Shown here piece after piece: positions 1 to 8,158 of a DNA stretch of 50,392 nt. The translations under genes were made by a program, and so were the position numbers. How positions within the stretch are numbered: the first letter of the stretch is position 1; each line of letters opens with the position of its first letter. Below the pieces are notes generated by a model, which was not told where the DNA came from, did not search any database, and was given only the letters and a program-made list of their open reading frames with translations. This DNA is from a virus: IMG/VR virus record IMGVR_UViG_3300037847_004028, positions 1 to 50,392 of that record; one strand, given 5' to 3'.

Positions 1-1
1 T

Positions 2-99
2 GAACAAGAAGAAGTAAAGATTACAAAAATGCAAGAACAGTTAGAATGGTATGAAACAGAATTAAACTTAAATCCTTTATCTTGGGGTAAAAGAAAAAA
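2..99. repeat. Terminal direct repeat, left copy (98 bp)
   Basis: Bases 2-99 are identical to 50295-50392. The repeat lies within one open reading frame, and joining the two ends restores that frame exactly. This shows a circular or terminally redundant molecule. A repeat of 98 bp could be a physical terminal repeat, but it is also the size of an assembler overlap. Base 1 (t) does not match base 50294 (a). Confidence 0.95.
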
Positions 100-112
100 G
101 AAAAGAAAGTGA
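2..112 (+). CDS. C-terminal part of membrane/coiled-coil protein spanning the sequence join
   Basis: This is the last 36 codons of a 112-residue protein that begins at 50067 and reads through the end of the window into base 2. The piece is a charged helical region ending in a very basic tail (GKRKKKRK). The full protein has one membrane segment (about residues 31-48) followed by a coiled coil rich in Glu, Gln and Arg. It sits at the head of a probable lysis cassette that ends with the endolysin at 509-982. A spanin-like or holin-like role is possible but not shown by any diagnostic motif. Confidence 0.8.
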   Translation, partial: EQEEVKITKMQEQLEWYETELNLNPLSWGKRKKKRK

Positions 113-173
113 TATTGATAAAAAATGTTTACAATTATAATTACTTTATTAATAGAAAATTGCGGAGGATATG

Positions 174-254
174 ATGAATCCTAATTACTGTGCTGAATGT
201 GGACAACCAATTGAAAATGATGATGGTTGGTTATGTGATAAATGTAAACCATGA
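174..254 (+). CDS. 26-residue zinc-ribbon miniprotein
   Basis: The short frame encodes four cysteines in two CxxC pairs (CAEC and CDKC, residues 6-9 and 21-24), the minimal pattern for one zinc ribbon. The start at 174 is preferred over 171 because GGAGG at 164-168 then has a 5-base spacing. Its stop overlaps the next start by ATGA (251-254), so it is translationally coupled to the 71-residue membrane protein. The function is unknown; it could be a small adaptor or regulator expressed with the lysis genes. Confidence 0.65.
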   Translation: MNPNYCAECGQPIENDDGWLCDKCKP

Positions 255-466
255 AAAATTCAGATGAAATATTAGAAATATGTATAAGAAGTGAAGAGCG
301 TCTTAAAACTATATTTAATAGAGTAAATAGAATCGAAGGTCATTTATCTACACTTAATGGCAAAGTTGCAGAACATGAAAAATTTAAAATACAAATTAAA
401 TCATATTGGATTGTAATTTCAGTACTAACCCCACTATTAATTACTTTATTTATAAACTTTATGTAA
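251..466 (+). CDS. 71-residue C-tail membrane protein, XhlA/holin-accessory-like
   Basis: The N-terminal 45 residues form an amphipathic, coiled-coil-like helix. A single hydrophobic segment (about residues 50-70, ending LLITLFINFM) follows, so the protein probably faces the cytoplasm and is anchored by its tail. This is the layout of the XhlA family found beside phage endolysins. It starts on the ATGA overlap with the zinc-ribbon miniprotein and lies 42 bases before the endolysin, which supports a role in lysis. No sequence motif proves holin activity. Confidence 0.6.
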   Translation: MKNSDEILEICIRSEERLKTIFNRVNRIEGHLSTLNGKVAEHEKFKIQIKSYWIVISVLTPLLITLFINFM

Positions 467-508
467 CCCACGATACGCAGTCTCTCTTGATAAATAAAAA
501 GGAGAGTT

Positions 509-982
509 ATGCAAAACATAATTGCAAAAGTAATCGAAAGAGAAGGTGGCGATAAGCTAACTAAAGACCCTTCTGATCCAGGTGGTACAACAAAGTATGG
601 GATAAGTCAGAGAGCAAATCCTGATGTGGATATAGAAAATCTTACATTAGAACAAGCTATAGATATTTATAAAGATAAATATTGGCATCCTTCACGAGCA
701 ATTGATTTTCCAAAACATCTTATGGACATGTATTTTGATATGTGTGTCAACTTTGGTCAATTCAAAGCAGTAAAGATTGTACAGGAAGCAGTTAATCACA
801 AATCTAAAAATACCTTAAAAGTAGATGGTCGTATTGGTCCGAAGACTTTAGCAGCAGTACAAAACCTAGAGTTGAACAGATTAAAATCGTTTAGGGTAAT
901 GCATTATGCAAAAATTTGTATGGCGAATAAAAAATTGATGAAGTATTACTATGGTTGGTTTCGCAGAACAATGCACATATAA
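509..982 (+). CDS. Endolysin, glycosyl hydrolase family 108-type muramidase
   Basis: The 157-residue protein has the hallmark EREGGD motif (catalytic Glu12), then DPSDPGGTTKYGIS at residues 20-33, which is the GH108 lysozyme core. The C-terminal part (VDGRIGPKTLAAV) resembles the peptidoglycan-binding domain usually attached to this family. It should cut the glycan strands of host peptidoglycan at the end of infection. There is no signal peptide, so a holin is needed for release; the neighbouring small membrane proteins are candidates. AAGGAG lies just upstream of the ATG. The length fits the family. Confidence 0.9.
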   Translation: MQNIIAKVIEREGGDKLTKDPSDPGGTTKYGISQRANPDVDIENLTLEQAIDIYKDKYWHPSRAIDFPKHLMDMYFDMCVNFGQFKAVKIVQEAVNHKSKNTLKVDGRIGPKTLAAVQNLELNRLKSFRVMHYAKICMANKKLMKYYYGWFRRTMHI

Positions 983-992
983 GGATATATAT

Positions 993-2063
993 ATGGCAAA
1001 TCAAAATACAACGCCTCATATCGTAAAAGATAGTGATGGTCACATTATTGGATGTCCTTTTTGTGGTTCAAGAAACATAAGAAGAGATGGATTTGATTAT
1101 AGAGCAAAATCTAAAAGGCAACGATGGTTTTGCACAGCATGTTTGAAAAAAACACTTACTCCTAAAGTAATAGAAAAAAATCCATTTGTAGTAGAAAAAC
1201 TTGAAACAGAAGATATTCCTGTTGAAGATTTAATAAAACATAGATTAAAACTATATAAGCAAAAACAAGTAGCAAAAGACAGTAGACAACTTGTTAATAT
1301 AGATATAAACATCAATGGACCGATTGGAATTGCACATTTTGGTGACCCGCATGTAGATGATGATGGTACAGATTTATCACAGATCATTGCATATAGTGAC
1401 ATTATAAATGAAACAGAAGGTATGTTTGCTGGTAATCTTGGTGACATACAAAATAACTGGATAGGTAGACTGGCTACATTGTATGGTCAACAATCTACAT
1501 CTGCTAGAGAGTCATGGAAACTTAGTGAATACTTTGTAAATAAGCTTGATTGGCTTTATTTGGTAGCAGGAAACCACGATGTTTGGTCAGGTGATGGTGA
1601 CCCCTTAGAATTTATAATGCGTGACCATAAGGGCTTATATGAGCGTTGGGGTGCTAGAATGAATCTACGTTTTCCAAATGGGAAACAAATTCGTATAAAT
1701 GCTAGACACACTTTTAAAGGCAATAGTATGTGGAATACTGCACATGGTGTTGCTAAAGCAGCACAAATGGGTTGGAAAGACCATATCCTTACATGTGGAC
1801 ATACTCATGTATCAGGTTATCAAGTTTTAAAAGACCCAGCTAGTGGATTAATAAGTCATGCATTGCAAGTTGCATCATTTAAAATACATGATAATTATGC
1901 TGACAAGTTAGGTTTAGATGATAAAAACATATTTAATTGTCCTGTTACAATTATAGACCCACGATATGAAGATGATGATAATAGGTTAATTACTACGTTA
2001 TTTAATCCAATTGTTGCATCAGAGTATCTATCTTTTTTAAGGAAAGATTATAATGGAAAATAA
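993..2063 (+). CDS. Metallophosphoesterase with N-terminal zinc ribbon
   Basis: The 356-residue protein joins a zinc ribbon (C21, C24, C47, C50) of the kind seen in transposase InsA-like DNA-binding domains to a calcineurin-like phosphoesterase. The metal ligands are visible in order: GDPH (D118, H120), GD (D151), GNHD (N194, H195) and GHTH (H270, H272). It should hydrolyse a phosphodiester or phosphomonoester with two metals; the ribbon suggests a nucleic acid substrate. The start at 993 follows AAGG with an 8-base gap; an upstream in-frame ATG at 951 lies inside the endolysin gene and lacks a ribosome site. The actual substrate cannot be read from sequence. Confidence 0.85.
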   Translation: MANQNTTPHIVKDSDGHIIGCPFCGSRNIRRDGFDYRAKSKRQRWFCTACLKKTLTPKVIEKNPFVVEKLETEDIPVEDLIKHRLKLYKQKQVAKDSRQLVNIDININGPIGIAHFGDPHVDDDGTDLSQIIAYSDIINETEGMFAGNLGDIQNNWIGRLATLYGQQSTSARESWKLSEYFVNKLDWLYLVAGNHDVWSGDGDPLEFIMRDHKGLYERWGARMNLRFPNGKQIRINARHTFKGNSMWNTAHGVAKAAQMGWKDHILTCGHTHVSGYQVLKDPASGLISHALQVASFKIHDNYADKLGLDDKNIFNCPVTIIDPRYEDDDNRLITTLFNPIVASEYLSFLRKDYNGK

Positions 2064-2205
2064 ACCAATTAGATACGAAGAAGCAGATACAGATATGGAA
2101 TTTGAAGTTGATTGGGATGCAGTCTATGGCATGGATCAATGGAGCAGAAAATTAATTAGTGAGGGAAAGTTAAGCCCTCCAATGAAGAAAAAAACAAATG
2201 GCTAA
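2053..2205 (+). CDS. 50-residue acidic hypothetical protein
   Basis: This short frame starts inside the end of the phosphoesterase gene (overlap 11 bases) behind an AAGGAAAG ribosome site, and overlaps the next gene by 8 bases. The first 35 residues are acidic (EEADTDMEFEVDWD), and the tail is basic (MKKKTNG). The tight coupling between two real genes and the absence of any other frame here support translation. No family is recognised; a small virion or assembly factor is possible from context. Confidence 0.65.
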   Translation: MENKPIRYEEADTDMEFEVDWDAVYGMDQWSRKLISEGKLSPPMKKKTNG

Positions 2206-5200
2206 AAATAAAGCATTAGATATAATTGAGTTTGAAGGTGGAATGAATGACCACGCTGATGCAAGAGATATTGAAGATAATCAAGTTGCAATGCTTAAAA
2301 ATCTAATAGCAACTAACAAAGGTGTATTAAAAGTAGGATATACACTTAATAGTTTGTTAGCTGCAAATTATCCTAATATTTCAGATAGTGATATACCTAA
2401 TGGAGATATTCAAGGTGACAATGATGGTAATGTTTCAGGTTTTTATAAAAATATTTATGTATATAAAACTGATTTTAATATTGATAATAATAATGCATTT
2501 ACAGAGTATTTATTATTTGTAAGCAAAAAAAAATTATTTAGGCTAGAAAAAGACCTTAGTAATAATTCTACAACTTGGGAAGAAATATTAAATTTTAATA
2601 CTACTGGTGGTTCATTGCATCCAGCATTAATTATTTTTGATGGAAATATTCGTTTTTCTGATGGTATGTTTGAACTTAATGCAAACAGTCCTAAACTGCC
2701 ATTAACTAAAACTTTATTTTATGGTCAAGTTCGTAGAAAATATTTTACTGCAGTTGAAAATACAGTATCTACAATAACTGGAAATGCTTCTGTAATTAAA
2801 CCAACAGATGGCACTGTTGTTTATAATGATAATATAGAATCGAGTGCTAACAATCCTACTAGAGGTTTTCTTGGATTAGAAATAAATAAAGTAGAATATG
2901 GTCTTATAGATAAAACAACTTTTGGTACTGGTTCTAAACCAACTATATCTGTTAATCCGTCAACTTCTATAATTGGTGAAAACACAGCAGATGTTTTTAC
3001 TGAATATTCAGAAATTGGAGAAATAGATATAGTAACTAATAATAGTAATGTTGCTAATTCTACTATTTTTGATTTACATGGAAATACAAGTTATTCTTTA
3101 AGTGATATAGCACCTTCTAATCCTACTTTAGTAGAATTTGAAAACGTTACTCAAAACACAGGCGAAGATATTACATATTTAGTAATAGGAGATTTGTCAG
3201 CAAGTACAAGTTCATCAGCAGTAGGTTTTATTGTAACTAGAGATGCACAAACATTTGATGGTGTTAATTTTAACACAAATGAAAGAAGTATTCTTATACA
3301 TGGATTTTTTGCGGAAGGTAGTGATCTAACTGTTGATTGGAGCGAAATTAACGCTACTCCTGTAATATATCCAATGGCAGAGGATGGAACTTTAGGTTCT
3401 GCAGTAACAATTACTAGTCAAGATAATAATCAAAATAATTTTGCAATATATCGCTTTACGGATACTACAAATGCAAATAAGTATAAAGTAGTATTAAGTG
3501 CTGGCTCTAATCAAAGAATTCGATTTAGAAACTTACAATTGTTTAATAGTATTGCAACAGTCAGTCCAAGTGCTACTTCTCCAGCAATTTTAGAAATTAC
3601 TGTTGGTGGAACTAACTCAGGTACTCAAGTAAATAGTGCTACATTTAGTATTCATAATGGTTCATCTACTTCTGACCCAGCTTTTAATACAGGATTACAA
3701 TCATTAGATAGGGTAGTTTTTATTAGAATAGCTTTTCCTAAAGGTGCTGATGAAGAAGGTTTTCAACAATATCATCCAGAAAAAATAGAATTATTATTTT
3801 CTGAAAATAATTCTTTTAATAATAATTATAGGGTTTACACTATAGGAAATGATTTTATTTCAAAACATGCTGGTAAAGGCTGGGTTGATATAGTAATTAG
3901 ATTAGATGAAATTGCAGATATACAAGGTACAGCACCTATTGGTTCGTTAGATCATTTACAAATAAAATTATATAAAAATGAAAATCAATCTAGTGTTACA
4001 ACTGCAAGAGCTTATTTTGATATAATAGCTCAAGCAGACGATAGTAGTGGTTCTTGGGATGGGTATTATAAATTTTATTATTCATGGTTGTATGATAATG
4101 CACAAGAATCTTCTTTTTATGAATTTCAAAATCAAGGACAAGGAATATTTTTATCAAATAATCAAATAGAAGTAAAAACATTAATTCGTGAATTAGCAGA
4201 AGCTGATGGATTTGGTTTTGGAGCAAGAGGAAGAAGAATAACTGGTGCTAATATTTATTATGCTGAATTTGATGAAATAAATAATATTCCAAAATATGAA
4301 GACCCATTTAAGTTATTAGAGTGCAATTTTGAAAGAGGTGTTAAAAAACCTATTAGTTCTTCTTTAGAAGTATGGTCATTAGGCACAACTGCAACAGACC
4401 ATTTTACTCATTCTAAAGTAAAATTTATTGATGCTGAAGTATCTTCAACTTTTTCTATAAGCAGTGGTTATTCATATGACCAATTAAATTCAATAAAAGA
4501 ATTAAGATTTAGAACTGCTACAGTATTAAATAGAAGAATTTATTATGGCAATGTAGATATAGTGTGGGAAAAGGCAAATGGTGAAGTTAATTCTAAATAC
4601 AATAGATATGGAGATAGAATATATAAATCCTTATCTAATAAACCAGATATAGTACCTGCAAATAACTTTTTAGAAGTAGATGTTAATGATGGTGATGAAA
4701 TAACTGCATTAGAATCGTATGCAGATAGACTTCTTGTTTATAAAAAAGAAGTTATGTATATCATAAATGCTACAAAAGAATTAGAATATTTAGAAGATAC
4801 TCATAATTATAAAGGTGTTCTTTCAAGTCAATCTGTTGCAAAAACAGATTATGGAATAGCGTGGGCAAATAGAAATGGATGTTATATATATAATGGTGAA
4901 AAAGTAATTGACTTATCTAAAGAAAAAATAAGTAATAGTGTATTGCTTAATTATGTAGGTAATAATCCAATTATTGTATATAACCCACAAGAACAACATA
5001 TTTTAATATCAAATAAAAATACTAATCTTGGTATAATATATGATATAAATAAAAATGCTTTTTCTTTATGTACTAATTTTAATGATGGAGAAATTGGTTC
5101 ATCAAATATTGTTTTTTATAAAAATCAATTAATACAAAGTGCAAAAGAAACTGATAGTACTTTAGTATTTAAAAAATTAGATATTGTTCAAGACAGTACT

Positions 5201-5557
5201 AATACATCAGAAATAGAATTTAAAACAAAAGATTTTTCCTTTAATGAAATAGGAGGAAAAGTAAATATTAAACGAATTTATTTAACTTATAAAGGAACAA
5301 CTTCTACTGATCCTGATAGGTCTATTGTAGTGCGATGTTTATTTAATAAATCTTCAACCCCAGTTAATTTAACGAATGGAACATTAACAACTTCTCCTTC
5401 TGGTTTTACTACAGTTGAATTAATTCCTAATCCAAAATCAGATGGTAAATCTGTTTTTTCTATGCAATTACATATTAGGCAAGGTGATTCTATTGCTTAT
5501 ACAGATTTTGAATTACATGACATATCAATTATATATCAAGAAAAGAGTTTACGATGA
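2198..5557 (+). CDS. Large tail protein, probable beta-propeller nozzle
   Basis: The 1119-residue protein begins with IIEFEGGMNDHADARDIEDN, a start typical of phage tail proteins that thread onto the connector. Near residues 830-910 the blocks ITALESYADRLLVYKKE and GIAWANRNGCYIYNGEK resemble beta-propeller blades of P22 gp10 and T7 gp12 (tail stabilisation/nozzle proteins). The middle is Ser/Thr/Asn-rich beta structure that may be an inserted lectin-like domain. It is much longer than P22 gp10 (about 470 residues). Its place before the ejection proteins fits a short-tailed virion. The call rests on pattern, not a database match. Confidence 0.5.
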   Translation: MAKNKALDIIEFEGGMNDHADARDIEDNQVAMLKNLIATNKGVLKVGYTLNSLLAANYPNISDSDIPNGDIQGDNDGNVSGFYKNIYVYKTDFNIDNNNAFTEYLLFVSKKKLFRLEKDLSNNSTTWEEILNFNTTGGSLHPALIIFDGNIRFSDGMFELNANSPKLPLTKTLFYGQVRRKYFTAVENTVSTITGNASVIKPTDGTVVYNDNIESSANNPTRGFLGLEINKVEYGLIDKTTFGTGSKPTISVNPSTSIIGENTADVFTEYSEIGEIDIVTNNSNVANSTIFDLHGNTSYSLSDIAPSNPTLVEFENVTQNTGEDITYLVIGDLSASTSSSAVGFIVTRDAQTFDGVNFNTNERSILIHGFFAEGSDLTVDWSEINATPVIYPMAEDGTLGSAVTITSQDNNQNNFAIYRFTDTTNANKYKVVLSAGSNQRIRFRNLQLFNSIATVSPSATSPAILEITVGGTNSGTQVNSATFSIHNGSSTSDPAFNTGLQSLDRVVFIRIAFPKGADEEGFQQYHPEKIELLFSENNSFNNNYRVYTIGNDFISKHAGKGWVDIVIRLDEIADIQGTAPIGSLDHLQIKLYKNENQSSVTTARAYFDIIAQADDSSGSWDGYYKFYYSWLYDNAQESSFYEFQNQGQGIFLSNNQIEVKTLIRELAEADGFGFGARGRRITGANIYYAEFDEINNIPKYEDPFKLLECNFERGVKKPISSSLEVWSLGTTATDHFTHSKVKFIDAEVSSTFSISSGYSYDQLNSIKELRFRTATVLNRRIYYGNVDIVWEKANGEVNSKYNRYGDRIYKSLSNKPDIVPANNFLEVDVNDGDEITALESYADRLLVYKKEVMYIINATKELEYLEDTHNYKGVLSSQSVAKTDYGIAWANRNGCYIYNGEKVIDLSKEKISNSVLLNYVGNNPIIVYNPQEQHILISNKNTNLGIIYDINKNAFSLCTNFNDGEIGSSNIVFYKNQLIQSAKETDSTLVFKKLDIVQDSTNTSEIEFKTKDFSFNEIGGKVNIKRIYLTYKGTTSTDPDRSIVVRCLFNKSSTPVNLTNGTLTTSPSGFTTVELIPNPKSDGKSVFSMQLHIRQGDSIAYTDFELHDISIIYQEKSLR

Positions 5558-5721
5558 GTAGAAATAAAAAAATATTAAGAAGCCAAAGACATTTGTCTCA
5601 ACCAAAAATTAATAACATAAATAACAATCCTCAGGAAAACATTGAAATTAGTTCTACTGGACTGCAAAGGACAATTATATACAATGGCAAAAAATATAAA
5701 GTGGATTTAAAGGAAGGTTAA
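5554..5721 (+). CDS. 55-residue basic hypothetical protein
   Basis: It starts on an ATGA overlap with the tail protein and ends one base before the next gene's ATG, with AAGGAAGG serving as that gene's ribosome site. The product is Asn/Lys/Ile-rich with a C-terminal TIIYNGKKYKVDLKEG hairpin-like segment. No family is recognised. Strict coupling on both sides makes it a real gene, most likely a small structural or assembly protein. Confidence 0.65.
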   Translation: MSRNKKILRSQRHLSQPKINNINNNPQENIEISSTGLQRTIIYNGKKYKVDLKEG

Positions 5722-5722
5722 T

Positions 5723-6103
5723 ATGGAATATAAAGACATAGCACAAAAAGGTATTTACAAAGCAAAAAGAAGTATTAATAATGCTGAAAGAATTATTAAA
5801 GAAAAAGAACGTAAAGAAAAAAACTTAGAGGATATCAATGCTTTTTTATCATTAAAAAGATTAGAAAATGAAAATTTAAAAGATTTTGAAACTAGACTAA
5901 ATGATATAAAAGCAGATGCAAGTTTTGATAAACTGTTTGAAGATAAAAGTACTAGGTCTGCATATAAAGATGGATTTTTATCTACTAAAGAAGGTTTACA
6001 AATAAAAATAGAAGACATTGAAAAAATACGTCAATTTAGAAAAATGAGTACAAATCCCGTTGTAAAAGAAATAACACAATTATTGTTAAAGGAAGGAAAT
6101 TGA
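5723..6103 (+). CDS. 126-residue coiled-coil protein
   Basis: The product is almost wholly charged and helical (for example NNAERIIKEKERKEKNLEDI), with heptad-like spacing over its length and no membrane segment. It sits first in the row of helical proteins that leads to the giant polymerase-like protein, a position held by ejection or internal virion proteins in podoviruses. A GGAAGG ribosome site precedes the ATG by 5 bases. No family recognised. Confidence 0.65.
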   Translation: MEYKDIAQKGIYKAKRSINNAERIIKEKERKEKNLEDINAFLSLKRLENENLKDFETRLNDIKADASFDKLFEDKSTRSAYKDGFLSTKEGLQIKIEDIEKIRQFRKMSTNPVVKEITQLLLKEGN

Positions 6104-6105
6104 TT

Positions 6106-6852
6106 ATGGTTGATTTATACGGAAATAACTTAGAAGAAGAGTTAAAAGATATGGGTTCTCCGTTTAAACAAGAAGGTAATGGAGTAACAGGTGATATGAG
6201 AAATCCAAGTAATCGAAAGTATAATTCTTTATTTGATAATTTTGTTAAAGAAGATGGTAGTTTAGATTATGTATCTACAGGATTAGGAGTTGCACAAGCT
6301 GGTTTAATTACATCTCAAATGTTTGATGGTAGTTATGATAAGACAATCAATAATCTTCAAGACGCATTAGGCAATTTGCAAACTGCTAAATCAAATATAA
6401 GCTCACAATTAAATAAAAATTTAACTGAAGCAAGAAGCGATTTAAGCGATTTAAATACATTAACTAGTCTAAATTTAATGCAACAAAATAAATCTCAGTT
6501 TAGACAACTTGATAATGTAAATAGTGATTTTAATATGGGTAGAATAGAATCAATGAAAGATGATTTGCTTTCTAATATTAATAATAGATTAAAAAATCAA
6601 TTTGAGCAAAATCAAATGAAAACAGAAAAAATATTAGAAAAAAATATAAATGATGCTAAATCTAGTATTACAAAAGTAGATGCTAGTATGGATATGATTA
6701 AGGATGAAATATCACAAGTGAAAGAAGCAAAAGATAATAGATTAAGAAATACTCTTACAGATTTAACTGCTCTTGCTTCTACATATTATGATCCAACAGG
6801 AATATCTGCAGGTATAATAAGAAGTACAAAATTTAAAAATAAATATTCATAG
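6106..6852 (+). CDS. 248-residue helical protein, putative ejection/internal virion protein
   Basis: After a short Gly/Asp-rich head, residues about 60-80 are weakly hydrophobic (GLGVAQAGLITSQMF). The rest is a long polar coiled coil with many Asn, Gln and Lys, and the tail ends ALASTYYDPTGISAG. The ATG at 6106 is preferred to the TTG at 6100 because GGAAGG at 6091-6096 then has a 9-base spacing. The shape and its place before the 429- and 2345-residue proteins resemble internal virion proteins such as T7 gp14. The role is inferred from context only. Confidence 0.6.
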   Translation: MVDLYGNNLEEELKDMGSPFKQEGNGVTGDMRNPSNRKYNSLFDNFVKEDGSLDYVSTGLGVAQAGLITSQMFDGSYDKTINNLQDALGNLQTAKSNISSQLNKNLTEARSDLSDLNTLTSLNLMQQNKSQFRQLDNVNSDFNMGRIESMKDDLLSNINNRLKNQFEQNQMKTEKILEKNINDAKSSITKVDASMDMIKDEISQVKEAKDNRLRNTLTDLTALASTYYDPTGISAGIIRSTKFKNKYS

Positions 6853-6860
6853 GAGTTGTT

Positions 6861-8150
6861 ATGAACCTACAAAATATGATACAAAGACAAGTAGGAATTG
6901 AACAAGCTAAAAAAGAAGCTAATAAAGTAGGAAGCGTAACTGCAAATGACGTTATTAATCTTGCTACAACTAGCGATAGGTTATTAAGAGAATCTATTAA
7001 TACTGCTTTTAAAAATGCTCAAGAATTTCCAACATCAGAAAATTTACAAAAACAAATTGAAGATTTATCTACTTTTAAAGAACAAGCTATGTTACCTGCG
7101 ACTAAGATTGCATTTGATATGGGTATTAAGAATTTGCAAGATTATAAATTGATGCAAGAAACAAGAACTAAGAAAGGAATGGAACTTTTTACTAGTGCTA
7201 GAAATCTTGATACAGATGATTTAGAAAGTATTACTTCTTTAAGAAGAGATACCGATAGTGCATTTGCTAATCAATTAATTGGAAATAAACAATATGAAGC
7301 TATACTTGATATAACAGAACCTAAATATAAAGAAGCAGATAGTAGATTAGATTTCGCTAAAGAGTTTGCAGCAGTACAAAGGTTTGATGAAGTATTTGAA
7401 GAAAGTGGTACTCAAGGGGTAAATGAATTAATCTATAAAACATTTACAGAAACTGAAGACCCAAATACACTTACTAGATTAGCACCTTTTGCTAAAAGTT
7501 ATGTTGAAAGTGTTAATGCTAAAATAGAAGCTTTTCAAGAAAATCAAGAAGATGCACAAGAAATGCAAATGTTTACACTTGCATCACAAGCAAAAGAATT
7601 TTACGAAAATATACAACAACAAACACAAGGTGATACAAAAGGTAATCCTATTGCTGGGCAAGGTCATGCAAACAAATATCGCAGTAATTATGTATTAAAA
7701 AATACAAATAAAGGTTCATTTAATGAAAAATACTTTATGAAAGGTGCTGGTGTAGAATCGTTTAATTTTGATGCTTATTATGATGATGCATTACAGACTA
7801 TGAAAGCTTTGTTTATAATTGATGAAAAATTAAACATAAGTAAAAGTGCTAAAAAGAATTTAGATACTATGATGGACAAATCTAATCCAATGCATTTTGA
7901 TGTTGTTAGAAACATGTTAAATAATGCAATTAAAGAAATTGATGCTATTAAAATAGAAGACCCAAAGGATTTTGCATATGATCCATTAAAAGCAACTTTT
8001 GTAGAACTGGGAAAAGTAATTGATTTATATCAAAATAATAGAAAAGCAATGGGTGGTACGGCTCCTGTACAAACAGATACAGGTTCATCATATATGACTC
8101 CATCTTTTCAAGTTCCTGATTATTTAAATAATACAAGTCCACAAGAATAG
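6861..8150 (+). CDS. 429-residue helical protein, putative ejection protein
   Basis: The protein is soluble, acidic and almost entirely helical, with no signal peptide or membrane segment. Glu/Gln-rich stretches (for example ENQEDAQEMQMF) and a low-complexity Ser/Thr/Pro tail are visible. AGGAG precedes the ATG. It lies 8 bases before the giant gene and is surely co-expressed with it. The set of three helical proteins followed by two giant proteins matches the arrangement of ejection proteins in N4-like, T7-like and crAss-like phages. No conserved motif is recognised. Confidence 0.6.
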   Translation: MNLQNMIQRQVGIEQAKKEANKVGSVTANDVINLATTSDRLLRESINTAFKNAQEFPTSENLQKQIEDLSTFKEQAMLPATKIAFDMGIKNLQDYKLMQETRTKKGMELFTSARNLDTDDLESITSLRRDTDSAFANQLIGNKQYEAILDITEPKYKEADSRLDFAKEFAAVQRFDEVFEESGTQGVNELIYKTFTETEDPNTLTRLAPFAKSYVESVNAKIEAFQENQEDAQEMQMFTLASQAKEFYENIQQQTQGDTKGNPIAGQGHANKYRSNYVLKNTNKGSFNEKYFMKGAGVESFNFDAYYDDALQTMKALFIIDEKLNISKSAKKNLDTMMDKSNPMHFDVVRNMLNNAIKEIDAIKIEDPKDFAYDPLKATFVELGKVIDLYQNNRKAMGGTAPVQTDTGSSYMTPSFQVPDYLNNTSPQE

Positions 8151-8158
8151 GATATTAA

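Noticed and set aside
125-184. 19-codon hydrophobic ORF before the zinc-ribbon miniprotein
   Set aside because: No ribosome site; its end contains the next gene's Shine-Dalgarno sequence by chance.
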